The translations under genes and the position numbers were made by a program. Below the pieces are notes generated by a model, which saw only the letters and a list, made by a program, of their open reading frames with translations, was not told the origin of the DNA and did no database searches. Source: Brachionus manjavacas (lineage: Eukaryota > Rotifera > Eurotatoria > Ploima > Brachionidae). Taken from it: a stretch of DNA of 64,000 bases. Below are positions 22,059 to 34,451 of the stretch, piece after piece; position 1 is the stretch's first letter; every line of letters begins with the position of its first letter. Location of the stretch: the NCBI GenBank assembly GCA_019054805.1, contig JAHQIY010000026.1:124001-188000 (forward strand), given 5' to 3'.

Positions 22059-22401
22059 AGTTAATTACATAGTTTCTATGTTACAACTATTAAAATTTAA
22101 TTTGCAAGAAAACACCCTGAATATGAGATATTTTCCAAAAATAAAGCCCAAATTTAACTTTTACTCTAACAAAAAAATTGTCTTTGCTCTCAAAAAAAAA
22201 ATGAAAATCTTTAAAATTGTAGAGTTAATTAAAAAATAGAAAAAAAGTCAATTTTTTCATTTTTTTTGAGAGCAAAGACAATTTTTTTTGTTAGAGTAAA
22301 AGTTATATTTGGGCTTTATTTTTGGAAAATATCCCATATTCAGGGTATTTTCTTGCAAATTAAATTTTAATGGTTGTAACATAGAAACTATGTAATTAAC
22401 T
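22059..22401. repeat. Foldback element with about 149-bp arms
   Basis: Arms at 22059-22207 and 22254-22401 are reverse complements with only a few mismatches, separated by about 46 nt. Transcribed in either direction this would form a long hairpin. There is no coding content. It could be a foldback transposon or a recent inverted duplication. Confidence 0.85.
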
Positions 22402-22548
22402 AAGCTTTAAATAAATAAACAAATAATAAAAGTTATTCGATTCAGATAGAATTATTTGAATTTCTTTTTCAATTTAGATAACAGTAAAATAAAAATGATA
22501 ACGTAATTACTCGAGTTTTATCACATGTCTTTATAAATCGAGCAGTGA

Positions 22549-22862
22549 TTGAAAATTTCGATTTATGACATGTCATCAAGGTTTATTTTTGTAATATTTG
22601 ATCCAAAAAGGGATCATCTGCACAGACGTCATCATCTAAAAGACATTCTAATAAATGATACAAGTCCGAAACCAGTCGAATATTCATATGAAGTCATTAG
22701 TTTGGATTCAAAGAAATGTTTTAGATGTAAATCTTCTTTTAGAGCATGTAAATATCAAGACTCATGACTATCATGCCAAAGTTGTGACAATTGGGTCTGT
22801 GATAATTGTTGGTCAAAGGGTTTGAGACCTAATCAATCTTTCTATTGTATAAATTCAATTTA
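22549..22862 (+). pseudogene. Cys-rich zinc-finger-like fragment with in-frame TGA
   Basis: The reading frame gives DSKKCFRCKSSFRACKYQDS, a TGA (22765-22767), and then LSCQSCDNWVCDNCWSKG before a TAA at 22860. The CxxC...CxxC...CxxCW pattern resembles zinc-binding tails of some DNA-transposon transposases (piggyBac-like spacing). It is interrupted, short and isolated, so probably a relic. No SECIS-like structure was sought successfully for this TGA. Confidence 0.35.
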
Positions 22863-23179
22863 AATAGTTTATTTTTTTACCCGGACATAGCTTTTTTAGA
22901 CAATAATAAAAATAATATTAAATATAAAACTAATCTAATTTTAATAATTTCTTTTATTATTGGTCTTACAAGAATTTACATAAAGTAAAAACCTTATATT
23001 TTCTTATTTTTTGTGACATGTCACTATTACGGTTACTATATTTTACTAAAAATTGATTTTTAGGGGTACTCTGTTTGTAAAAAAATTGTGACATTGACAA
23101 GTTGTCTTTCTATCTGGAATTCGTGTGACTTTAGTTGATGTTTCGATTGAAACGACTGTTCATTTTTAAACACAATTTT

Positions 23180-23600
23180 ATTAAACTGGTTCATTAAAAG
23201 TTTCGTATTCTGTATTCTCCTTGTTTGTCCGGCGAAAATGACTCAGGGGATGTTACAAGGCCAAAGAAAAGAAGCTCACAACCTATCACTTTTTATTGAC
23301 TTAAGAAAAGCTTTTGATGTGATTGATTCTAATCTTCTTCTGTTAAAATTGTTTTATTATGGGTTCGACAATAATTCGACATGGTTTGCTTTCTAACTAT
23401 TTCAGCAATAGATCACAAAAAGAATGTCAGGGTAACGAAAATTCAAAACCTACTGCACTTAAGTTGGGGTTGACTCAGAATTAGGTCCTCTCCTTTTTCT
23501 GATTTTTATTAATGATATACTTTATCTCCTTAATAAATTTGATATTAAAATGTTCGCTGAAACCATCATTTTTCATCAGTTCTTGCTGACAAATGCATAA
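23180..23600 (+). pseudogene. LINE reverse-transcriptase core remnant
   Basis: Plus-strand reading gives LSLFIDLRKAFDVIDSNLLL then LKLFYYGFDN, a degraded middle, and LSFFLIFINDILYLLNKFDI. These correspond to RT motif A (F.DL.KAFD) and the region before the catalytic box (LFL.FINDI). Where FADDT is expected it reads FAETI, so the catalytic aspartates are lost. Several stops confirm decay. Confidence 0.75.
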
Positions 23601-24479
23601 AAAAATTTTTAAAAATTATTTTTTCATAAATATTTAAAATATGCCTCAAAATATAAATCTTAAATGTTTAGTATATAAAAATAAAATATATTTATTATTA
23701 CTAATTTTTTTATATTTTTATATTTTACAAAATTAGCTTTTTTTATTCAAATGAGCTTATACTAAAATTAGTTAAGCTTTAGCTAAAGATTTTAATTCTT
23801 GAAAATAAATTTTTTCTAGAAAAACATAAAATAACAAAAAAAAATCATCATTCTGTTTCAGACAAAATTGCTCGCATGTTTATTGTAAAAACATTATTTT
23901 GAAGCTTATTTTGTTTTTTTTTAAGCTAAATTACAAAAGAAGCTTAATTAATCAAAACCTATTCAAATTTCAATAAAAAATTAAAAAAAAATCAGAAGCT
24001 TTAAAAAAATTATTAATTCATTTAAAATGCTGCAAGATGGAATCCGGAATCCAAGTTTCTTGGAAAATGCATCTTGTTATTTAGGGTACTTACTTAAAAA
24101 TTTGGGTATCAGATTAGAAAAATGCTTAAATTGACAAGTATGATATAGCTTTATCGATATCATTGCAATTCCAGTGTTCAAGTTCGTAATATTAGTTTGC
24201 ATTCTTCTATTAAATTTCAAACTTTGAATTTTTTTACTTTATCTTTTGATTAAAATACATTTGTGAATATTTTCAGTGAAACCCATAAAATTCTTTATCA
24301 TAGTCTCAGACTTAGTCACAAACTGCTTAATAAATGATTACTTCACATTACTTTCATTATTAAAACTTCTTTTACTCAAAAAGTTAAAAAAAATAAGGTT
24401 TTGTGAGATTCAGTGCAAAATGATATAAAAGGAAAAAAAAATGTAAAAAAATTGAATAACATTTTTTCTTAAGTTCTAA

Positions 24480-25357
24480 ACTTAGTTGGGTCTACCTTGT
24501 TTTGTGATCAAAAGATCACCTATTTGGTGGTCTGGTCCTGGTCACAGGGTTGGTGAACATTAAAGATCACTGATAACATTCTTGACGTTTTTGTGACCTT
24601 AAATTTTTAAGAATAAAAAAGAGAAATTTTAATGTGACCATTTATTAAAATATGTGACCATGGTCACGTTAATGTGACCAAAGTTAAAGTTTTGTGACCA
24701 AAAATATAGAATACAAAGTTTCGAATGAAAAAAAATAAAATAAAGTTTAAAGAAAAGGAAATTTTAATGTCGTTTTGTGATATAATGCCAGGATAATTTT
24801 CACTGGTTTTTTGAAAAAAGAAAAAAATGAACCATCGTAAATCGACTTAAATGTCCCACATGAAGTACATCGCCAAGACAAGATCTGGTTTTTGCTTTCA
24901 GCTGTTCTTTTTCGAAACTTAAGATTTAGCTCAGACCCTTTCTTTATACAATTGGTTTTATCACAACAACGACTAGAAAATATTAAGCCAAGATTTCTTA
25001 GCTTATCAAAAAGTTTAAATTCATCAGTTTGTTCTAAACTCATTTTTGATCAAAAATGTAAAATACAATTCAAATTTATATAAAAATTTTGAATGGCACA
25101 TAGTATTTTTATAAAAACGTAAGCAATAAGCACAGAGTTTAAAAAAGTTTGATGTGTATGCATGCTTTAAAAAAAAATTTCAAATTTAAGAGATTTTTAT
25201 TAAAAATTATTTTGGTGATCATTAATTTGTATATTTAAGGTCACAAAAACGTCAAGAATGTGATCAGTGATCTTTAATGTTCACCAATCCTGTGACCAGG
25301 ACCAGATCACCAAAAAGGTGATCTTTTGATCACAAAACAAGGTAGACCCACTTAGTT
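24480..25357 (-). mobile_element. Merlin DNA transposon, internally deleted
   Basis: Terminal inverted repeats of about 118 bp start GGGTCTACCTTGTTTTGTGA (24488 onward; mirrored to 25349). They are flanked by a perfect 8-bp duplication ACTTAGTT (24480-24487 and 25350-25357). Merlin elements are defined by long TIRs, 8-9-bp duplications and an IS1016/ISXO2-type transposase. The interior carries a minus-strand frame (25043-24747) matching the zinc-ribbon start of that transposase. The element is 862 bp, too short for a full DDE domain, so it is a non-autonomous derivative. Confidence 0.85.
24747..25043 (-). pseudogene. N-terminal fragment of Merlin (ISXO2-like) transposase
   Basis: 98 codons with a zinc-ribbon CCDKTNC...WRCTSCG followed by SIYDGSFFSFFKKPV. 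This is the conserved pre-catalytic region of ISXO2-like/Merlin transposases (WRC..C....S...GSFF). The frame ends shortly after with no DDE residues. It lies wholly inside the TIR-bounded element. Confidence 0.75.
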
Positions 25358-25989
25358 ATGTTAATGCACATAGTGCAATATTCAAATGTGCACCAAATAT
25401 AAAGGTCTGCTAAGTTTGCAGAGTTAAGCAGAAATTAAATTACAAAATAATCGAGCGTTGTGCATTTTGCAGAGATTTTGCACACCATTAGATGACTTTT
25501 ACAGTTGATACAACTTTGAATGTTGTAATATGTTGCATTTTCAGAACTAGTTTTAAACTTTTAGAAAAAAATTTATTTAAAATCTAACTTTTTTATATTT
25601 TCTTCGTTTCTTTTGTAGTTAACTTTACAAAAACAACAAATAAAATGCTATAGATTTTTAATGAAAAAAATAAATTCAAAATTTAAAATAAATTTTTTAT
25701 TATTTATTAAAAGACCTCTTGAAATAATCAATCTTAGGATACTTGAACCTGTAGCCCCTTATGCCAGATCTTAAATGTGTTTAAAAAGGTGCTTGATGTA
25801 GAGGAGTAAACCAGAGGTAGTTTTTAAAAATATTTTTTTTAATTTGCTCATTTGTATTGAGTTAAAGCTTTATTAGTATAAAAATAAAATATAGAAAAAG
25901 AAAGGTGGGAAAAAGAAGAAAAACAAAGAAAAAAAAATGGGACTTATTTAGAGTACATTAGACGATCAAAAATTCTGTTCGCCAAATTA

Positions 25990-26245
25990 TGCGATCAGAA
26001 CAGGATGAACGATCATGAGTACTGGAAGCCATTTTTAAGAAAACATATGAACCCAATTGAATTTGTTCAGAGAAGAGAAACCACACTTGTGCCAGGTATC
26101 AAAAAAATCAAATATTTTGACCGACTAAAACATTTTGGCTTAACATCATTACAGATTGGAAGGCTGCGCGCTTGCCTGAATAAAATATTAAAATTAATTC
26201 AAAGCTCCCACAATAATCAAGTTTCATTTAAAAAAAAAATTTAAG
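25990..26245 (+). pseudogene. LINE C-terminal remnant (CR1/L2-like)
   Basis: Reads RRETTLVPGIKKIKYFDRLK then HFGLTSLQIGRLRACLNKIL. This is the RRATKLVPEL....RL..LGL.SLE.RRLR block of CR1/L2-like ORF2, partly eroded. It is the same family as the remnants at 1-905 and 9822-10264. Confidence 0.65.
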
Positions 26246-27160
26246 ATATCATGGATTATCAAATGATGTCAATTCAAAAATTTGAAACAATTTATAATTT
26301 GAGATAATGTTTTACTCATAGAAATGAGATTTTTATAAATTTGAATAAAATTAATTTCGAATTTTGCCAAAAAAAATATCATCAATTTTCGCAATTTTAC
26401 GTCAAATTTTACATTTGGGCTAAATTATGAATGTAGCTTTGAAAGTGAACCTTAGAAACCATTTTTGTGTGGTTTCCAGCACATAATAGATTAATTTATT
26501 TTAATTTGGTTAAGCATATTTTAAATGACTTTAGGACAAAATTTCAAAAATATTTTAAAATAATATTCAAAAGTTAAGTTAATCTTGCAATGTCGAAAAT
26601 TTAGCAATATCTATTCAAAAGTAAATTATGTTAAATGTAAAAATTTCAACCTTCCTAATTTTGAATGTGCATTTGCATTTTTTTAAATAATAAAAAGAAA
26701 CAATATTGATGACGATTTTTATTATTTACGAAAAAATACAACTCTATAGATTAAAATAATACACGAAATTAATACCAATACCAAGAATAAAAAGTCTAAA
26801 TATTGAAAATATCTTCTTCAAACACAAGAAATTAGGTCCTACGACTAAATTATAATTTATGATAACACAACCTCATTAGAAAAAAAAATTTAAATTCATT
26901 TTTTCTATAATTTGTTCAATAATAATTTATTTTTTTATTCAGAATTTTTCTCTTTCGTGTCGTCAGCATTTTAATGATTTTAACTCTAGTGTCACGTTTC
27001 AGTTTTTCTTGATTTTTACCTCTTAACTTTAGGCCAACTTGGATTTTATCATTCAAATAGTTGAATTTGAGAAAAACCAGCTTTCTTCGGACCAAAAATG
27101 TGCATCTAAAATTCAAATTTTTATTTTAGATTTAGACATTGATAGCATAAAAATTTTGTG
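26246..27160. other. Spacer upstream of TM9SF3
   Basis: AT-rich; no exon recognised. It should hold the TM9SF3 promoter and 5' UTR. A 66-codon minus-strand open frame at 26916-27116 has no family resemblance. Confidence 0.4.
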
Positions 27161-30100
27161 ATGTGGTCAACGAAGTCGACGTTCTTACAGACATTTTTAT
27201 GTGTAATTTTGTTTGTCCTGACTAGGTGTGATGAGCATGAGCATAAATACGAGCCAAACGAAGAAGTTGTTTTATGGGTGAACACAGTGGGACCCTACCA
27301 CAATCGTCAAGAGACATATCCCTATTTTTCGTTGCCATTTTGTGCTGGTCCAAAGCCGTCGATTAACCATTACCACGAAACCCTTGGTGAAAATCTGCTT
27401 GGTGTCGAGCTTGAATTTAGTGGGGTAAACATTGCATTTAGAGGAGACTATACCAAGACTGAGTACTGTTCTGTTGATCTGACCAAGGAGAAATATGAAT
27501 TGTTCGTGTACGCGATCAAAAATCACTACTGGTATCAAATGTATATCGATGATCTACCTATTTGGGGCATTGTTGGCGAATACGATGAAAAAGATGAATC
27601 TTTTTGGCTGTGGACCCACAAGAAATTCGAGATTGGCTTCAATGAGGACAGAATCGTTGATGTGAATCTTACAAGCGAGGCCAAAGTAAAGCTTTCGCCA
27701 GGAATGAACATCAAATTTTCGTATGAAGTAAGCTGGAAGAAATCGGGCATTAAATTTGAGGACCGTTTTGAAAAGTATCTAGATCCGGGATTTTTTCAGC
27801 ACCGAATCCATTGGTTTTCCATTTTCAATTCATTTATGATGGTCATCTTTCTGGTCGGAATAGTGAGCATGATTTTGATGCGAACTTTGCGCAAAGACTA
27901 TGCCCGCTACAATGAAAAAGATATTGATGATTTAGAAAGAGACTTGGGCGATGAGTACGGCTGGAAACAAGTTCACGGTGATGTTTTTCGATCTCCGCCG
28001 TTTTCTACTTTTCTGGCTGCTCTATTTGGATCTGGATGCCAAATAGCTGCAGTTGCTTTGATTGTTGTCGTATTTACAATTGTAGGAGAATTGTACACTG
28101 AGAGGGGTTCTTTGTTGAATACCGCCATTTTCATGTATGCTGTTACAGCTCCAGTAAATGGATTTTTTGGCGGCGGCCTGTACGCTCGTCTGGGAGGAAA
28201 ATTGTGGATTAGACAAATGGTCATAGGAGCATTGTTAGTACCTGGATTTGTCAGTTTGACTGCATTTTTCATCAATTTTATTGCAATTTATTATCAAGCT
28301 GCCAAAGCTATTCATTTTACTTCGATGGTAAGCAGTCTCAGTTAAAAAAAATTCAAAAGTTTATCAAATTTTTATTTTAGCTGGCAATAATTGCAATCTG
28401 TGTCTTTATTATTTTGCCATGTAATTTAATTGGAACTCTTTTAGGACGAGCTTTGACCGGCCAAGCAAATTATCCCTGTCGAATAAATGCTGTACCTCGT
28501 CCGATCCCGGAAAAAAAATGGTACACCGACCCTTTAGTAATTACAGTTTTTGGAGGGCTTTTGCCATTTGGTTCGATTTTTATTGAAGTGTAAGCTTTAG
28601 TAATTTGATTTTGTTGATTCTTTATTTTAAAGGAAACATTTTTCCTAAGTTATTTTGTCTTCACATCATTTTGGGCATACAAAATTTATTATGTCTACGG
28701 ATTTATGCTTCTTGTTTTTTTGATTCTTTTGGTAGTGACAATTTGTGTAACAATAGTAACTACATACTTCTTATTGAACGCTGAAGATTATAGATGGTAA
28801 GTATTGCTTTTTTAATAAATGCATATTTTTTTAACTCAAAATTCAAAAACAGAATAGTTCAAATTCGGCATAAAAAAAACTAAATCTTTAAGATTTTTTC
28901 CATAAGTCCAAAAAGAGCAACACACATTGTTGTAGAAGTTCTATTCTCCTGCTAATCATGTAAAATAAAGTGGCAAAATGCACTACTCAAAAAAAGTATT
29001 AAAATTGTTAAATTTTTTTTGTTAGCACCAAATTTCGCAGATTCTAAAATCTAAAATAAAAAGTTTTATCAAATTAACTTCTTTTAAGCAAAAATTGATT
29101 TTGTTAAAAAAAACAACCTTTTTAATTAATCTGGAAGCAGTAAAGTAAAAATAGCTATTTAAGGACTTAATGGACACACAAAACAATGAATTTTAGTTTA
29201 TTTGGAAAACGAATTTATTAAAAAAGTGATGGGTTATATAGCATACAGAATATGTTTAGTTTATTAGTTTAAAGCTACATAGGCAAAAAAAAAAAAAAAA
29301 AAAAAAAAAATTGCTTAAACAAAAGTCTAAAAAAAAAAAGAAATATTTCTAATAGATAATAAAATTCGAGTCAAAATTTTATGTAAAAAAATCTACCTTC
29401 AAAAGGTCATTTAATAAATTATACAAATAAAAATAATTTAAATTCAGTTCCATATTTTGTTTTATTTGTGGGACAATAAACTTTACCGAATCAACTAGAC
29501 CTCGATTACTCTCCAAAAATATATGATCAATTAGCACTATTGAAGTCTTGGTACTGTAGTCATTAACATTAATATGAATTTTTCTCCCAACATTGCTAAG
29601 TTGTTTACAGAACGAAGTATTTTTCTGATCATTAATTTTGTACTCTTCGATAAGAAATACCAATACATCCCAACATATTGAACTATTTTTCAACTGCTTC
29701 AAGAAAAATATCTTATGTTTAATATATAGCTGACCATCTCTAGGCGCAAGGATTCCAACATAGGCCTAAATCTAGCAAATTTTCTAATCCCAAACGCTCT
29801 CTTGATTAGCAAATTTTGTCTTATGTCAAGTTCATTTAGTTTCTTTTCGCCAATAAAGACCATATCCAAATGGTAACGGAAGATTGATTGTCAAAACTGC
29901 TAATATAACAAACTGACCAATTTCGGACATGCAGACTTAGGTTTACAGCCAAGCCCGTATAAAGAATAAAAACTCCTTTCAACTTTCTTCCACTTTTCTT
30001 CAACAAAATTCCAAACGAAGTCGTTATCACCAATTGGGAGACTTAAATACTCTACATTTTGAGCTTTCGATATCTCAAGACCATTAAGATTAAAGTTTTT

Positions 30101-32007
30101 TACATCTATAGATTTACCTTTTTGAAAAGTAAGAGCAGCAGATTTGCTTGGATTAAAATCAATTTTCCAACATTGAGCAAATTTTGAACATTTGCCCAGC
30201 AGTATTTGACAGTGGCCAGAAGACGTTGCTTGAATTACAATATCATCAAAATAACCAATTACCGATAAATTCAGTCCATTAATTGATGCACCAAAATTTA
30301 GCTCTGTACATTCACTAATAAAATCATTTATAAAATAGTTGAACAAGTGAGGTGAAAGAATGCCTCCTTGTTTGACACCCTCGGTTGTTTCCATCAATTC
30401 ACCCACTTTGTTCTCATATTTAACACTAATTTTCGAAACACTGTAGTAATAGTATAAAAAACGCCATATTTCATTTGGTATCTTGTCAATGAGCTTATAA
30501 AAGAGCCCATCTCTCCAAAGCTTATCGAACGTTTACTTGCATCAAAGAAAATGACATGAAGTTTTGAACCATTTTTCCTGTAATAATTAGTTGTCTCATT
30601 TACCAAAAAATAAGCATGTTTACATGATACGTTTTTTTTGTAACCAAATTGATTAACATGGATTTGACTGAGGCAATCCATTTTATTTAAGAGCAGTGCC
30701 TCGAAGACTGAAGCTAACGAGTTCGATACTGAGATTGGACGAAAATCACTTGGATCCTTTGTAACACCTTTCTTTGGAATCGGTGACTATAGAAACATTG
30801 AAATTCTCTGGTAAATAACCATAACACAACGACGCATTGAAGATTTTCTCTACATCACTTTCGCAAAAAAAGGGTTCAAAATTTTCATTTTTTAAATTTT
30901 GACAATGATTGTCTACGATGTTTTTAACCTCTTTATGAGAATCTAGATGAACCTTTCCTTTATGTGAAAACAATTCTGCATAAAATTAAAAAAATTCTTT
31001 AACATCAAGTTTGCTTGAGCATTTGTTTATTCGATTTCGAATACTTCTAAACCTACTTATTTTTCTCCAAAAGGTTTGACAACTATAATCTTTTAGCTTA
31101 CTTAGACTAATATTTTTTAATTGATCTTGCTTAAACGCCTCTAAACAAATTAAAGACCTAAAATTCTTTTTGTTATTATTAATTAATGACCTAAGTGTCT
31201 TATCTTTGAAGTTGGATCTTTCGAATTCATCATAAAGGTTTTTTATGACGCTAGTTACTTCATCAATTTCACCATTACTGTATCTTGTATAACCAAATTT
31301 TTGCTTAAAGCTTAATATGTGTTTTGTATAGCTGGTATCTAATATTTTGTATCATCCAAATCTGATATTGTTATTTTTTTTCTACAATGCCTTCGAGTAA
31401 TCTAAATCAATTATTTGTTGTATTTGAGCAGAAGAATTGCAGCTAAACATCTATTTGAGCATCTTTTGATTTATCTGGATCAAACTCACTTGCCTACTCG
31501 CTTAATGTTTGTCATTGAAAAATTACAGACAAAAAATGACAGTCAATTTTTCTATCTTATTTTGGAACTTCTTGCCAAATGCTGAATTTTGGTTTTCTTT
31601 AAAAATATTTATTCTAGTGTGTTGCTCTTTTAAAATTTATCTAATTTAAATAAAAATTAGTATTCATTTAAAACAATTATCATTTTTGTTTAAAAATAAT
31701 TTATCTATTTTTTTTTAATTTCAGGCAGTGGACAAGTTTTGCAACCGGAGCTTCAATTGGTTTGTATATTTATATGTATTCATTTTACTACTACTTCTTC
31801 AAAACCAAGTAAGAAGCTTATATTAGCTTAAAAGCATGAATCTATTTTTTTTAATTTAAAAGAATGTATGGCCTATTTCAAACAACATTTTACTTCGGAT
31901 ATATGGCTTTACTCAGCAGTATTTTGGGAATAATGTGTGGCACATTTGGCTACACGGGTGCCAATTATTTTGTTAGAATAATATATTCAACAGTTAAAAT
32001 AGATTAA
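27161..32007 (+). CDS. TM9SF3: Transmembrane 9 superfamily member 3
   Basis: Five exons: 27161-28327, 28381-28589, 28650-28796, 31725-31808, 31863-32007. Introns are GT-AG. The sum is 1752 nt (583 aa), against 587 aa in human. Start is the ATG at 27161, giving a signal peptide of about 24 residues. A luminal domain follows with the family motif [11 protein letters not shown]. The nine-TM part includes [47 protein letters not shown], and [17 protein letters not shown] and LLNAEDYRW motifs diagnostic of TM9SF3. The C-terminus ...TVKID carries the KxD Golgi-retention signal that binds COPI. TM9SF proteins are Golgi/endosomal multi-pass proteins implicated in membrane-protein trafficking. Intron 3 is 2928 nt because of an antisense LINE insertion; other introns are 53-60 nt. 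A partial copy of exon 1 lies about 870 bp beyond the stop. Confidence 0.96.
29287..29311 (+). repeat. Poly(A) tract in TM9SF3 intron 3
   Basis: An uninterrupted run of about 25 A, the longest noticed in the window. It lies just left of the minus-strand LINE, so in orientation it is not that element's poly(A) tail. Confidence 0.8.
29385..31450 (-). pseudogene. LINE ORF2 with nearly whole RT domain, antisense in TM9SF3 intron
   Basis: Minus-strand reading across a few frameshifts gives a connected RT: a [20 protein letters not shown] segment, [26 protein letters not shown] (motif A), [19 protein letters not shown] (motif B), [10 protein letters not shown] (catalytic YxDD as YFDD), and [19 protein letters not shown] thumb and C-terminal part then run down to 29385. 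The frame is broken near 30400, 30690 and 30745. Upstream (31000-31450) lies sequence fitting the linker before the RT; no endonuclease domain was identified, so it is 5'-truncated. Confidence 0.8.
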
Positions 32008-32037
32008 AATAGTTTATAACTATATAAATCGAACTTC

Positions 32038-32873
32038 AGTTATTTTTCCAAAATTAATAAAAAATTTAACTCAAAAAAAAACTGTAAACATAAATAGAAA
32101 AAAAACTATCATCGATGATAAATCTCAATCGATCAAATGCGACCTTTAGATATTATTTAATAGTTTAAATTTTTTTTTTAATAAAATGAAAAATACGAAA
32201 AAAGGCTTAAATTTGTTTGATGAAAATTACATTATATTTTTTTGGTAAGTTGTCTTTTGATATCAGCTTTTATAGCATTGAATTAAATATCACTAATATT
32301 TGAAAAAATAATTTATCGATGAATAAGCAAGGAAAATATTGGGAAGTATTTTCGCTTATTTTAGAATTTTTTAAAATATATAATGAATGAAATAAATTTT
32401 AAATAAATAAATTCAATTTAAATTTCGGTTATAAGTTTTCGGTTATGATTTTAAATCATTGCAATTTTTTTTTTGATATTAATAGTTAAATAAAAAATTT
32501 AAAGTATTTTTATTTTTGTAAAAAGTGACATAAATTGAATTTTTTCATGACCAATTCCTGTTTTTTTGAAAGATTATTTTTTCGTAAGCCAGAATTAAAA
32601 TTAAAAAATTTCTTTTTATTTTTTTCACAAAATATGTGAAAAAATTGCCAAAATGAATTAGAAATGTAAATTAAATTTTAAGTTTAAAAAAAATAGAATA
32701 TTCTCAAGTATTATTTAAAAAGATTTAATTATTTTTTTTGTTCGTTGGTTTCCATTTAAAGACAATGAGATTTAACTTTTAAAAAGCCATTTTCGTTTTT
32801 TTATTTTTTTTACTTTATCATAATTAAATTTATTTGGCCCTATTCCTTTCTGTACTTTTTGTAACAAATAAGG
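32038..32873. other. TM9SF3 3' flank
   Basis: AT-rich. An AATAAA (about 32057), some 50 nt after the stop codon, is the likely TM9SF3 poly(A) signal. No other feature is supported. Confidence 0.45.
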
Positions 32874-33037
32874 TTGAATTTAGTGGGGCAAAAATTGCAT
32901 TTAGAGGAGACTATACCAAGACTGAGTACTGTTATGTTGATCTGACCAAGGAGAAATATGAATTGTTCGTGTACGCGATCAAAATCACTACTGGTATCAA
33001 ATGTATATCGATGATCTACCTATTTGGGGCATTGTTG
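32874..33037 (+). pseudogene. Partial copy of TM9SF3 exon 1
   Basis: 164 bp nearly identical to 27411-27575 in TM9SF3 exon 1: three substitutions and one deleted A, which shifts the frame near 32983. It encodes the [11 protein letters not shown] luminal segment. No start, signal peptide or other TM9SF3 exon accompanies it, so it is a duplicated fragment rather than a gene. The low divergence implies a recent event or gene conversion. Confidence 0.92.
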
Positions 33038-33744
33038 TTTTTGGGGTACAATACCATTAAGTACAGAATGGAACAGGTGCTAATAAATTTAAATTATGAT
33101 AAAGTACAAAAATTATAGTAAGTACGAAAAGGAACTGGGCCAAATCATATTTGAATTGAAAAGTTAAAATATGAAATAAAAATTATATTAAAAAAGGAGT
33201 TTTCTTTTTTAGCTAATTTAAATAAATAAATTAAACACCTGATCAATTTTGTTGTGATTTATTTATTAAAATTTTTAAATGCATTAAAGCGAAACAAAGA
33301 TTATTTTTTTGAATGGCAAAATTTCAAAATATGGATTAAGATTTTGTTTTACTTCAGATAAAAATTCATTAATTTTTTTTTCTAATTAAAGATTTAACTA
33401 ATCATGTTTGATAAAGTTTAGCCATTTATTATTTAAAAAATTGACAAAAAAGACCTATTATTTAAATATAAAACATAAAAAATTTTGATTTGAAATTTAC
33501 ATTTGATTTGATTTGCCGTTCTGGGACTGTTGTAGGTTAGAGAAATATTATTTTTAGATTAAAATTAAAATATATTTTTTTAATTAATTAAAATCTTTAA
33601 AATAGAGTTTTGTGCATTTCAGTACAAAAAAACGAAAAAAATGATACAAAATCAAATATTTCTATTTTTCTATTAGTTCAAAATTTGTTAATGATAAATT
33701 TTTGATGCTCAAAATGATTAAACCAAGTTGTAATTATGAAGTAA

Positions 33745-34451
33745 ATTGTTATTTCTTAATAGAATCAGTCCAGAGGTATATTTTTGGATTTGACATATTT
33801 TGTTAAATCTAATGGTAAACTCTGCTCATTTAAATGCTATAATTTAGATGGTGTGCACTCTGCGGATCTATATTAAAATAGCATCAATCAGAATGGCATA
33901 AAAAAGTAATTAAAATAGCAGAGTTCATAATAGCACATGAAAAAAAATACTTTGTACGACGAATTTCGTTGAATCTTGGCATAACAGTTTTGGTAAAACT
34001 CTCAAAAAACACCCGATAGTTTATTCTCTGGTGAATAGTTTAAGAAAAGAGCAATTACATAATGAAAATAAGTACATTAAAATCAGAATTGGTGAGAAAT
34101 TATCACGCTTACACAAGTACGTTCGTTTGAACGAACGTATAAAGAACATCACCGCCGATTTTACATTAATTTATCTTTTATCTATCTTTATTTATCAGAA
34201 ATAAAATAAATCAAAAAATTATTGTGCTATTTTGATTACAAAAAATAATTTTTATGCCATTTTGATAAAAAAAAACGATGTGCAATTTTTTAATGCTATT
34301 CTGATTGATGTTTTTTTGATTAATACTATTTTAATCTAGTCCCGCACTCTGCAATGTGCATTTTGGTATTGCAGAGTTTACTTTTAGATTTAACAAAGAA
34401 TGTTAAATCCAAAAATGTTTCTCTGAACTAATTCTATTTTGAAATAACAAT
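33745..34451. mobile_element. Non-autonomous DNA element with nested inverted repeats
   Basis: Outer inverted repeats of about 85 bp (33745-33830 versus 34365-34451) share TTTTTGGATTT and GTTAAATCTAA and end TAAACTCTGC. Inner repeats (about 33868-33920 versus 34285-34345) share CATCAATCAGAATGGCAT-like sequence. The centre holds a 9-bp-arm palindrome ACGTTCGTT-TG-AACGAACGT near 34118. No open frame. Superfamily not determined. Confidence 0.65.

Noticed and set aside
22765..22767. Second possible UGA-selenocysteine, in the Cys-rich fragment
   Set aside because: The fragment is isolated, lacks a start and other exons, and I saw no SECIS-like pattern downstream. A decayed transposase is simpler.
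29287..29311. Poly(A) run as the tail of the neighbouring LINE
   Set aside because: The LINE is on the minus strand, so its tail would be poly(T) on the plus strand.
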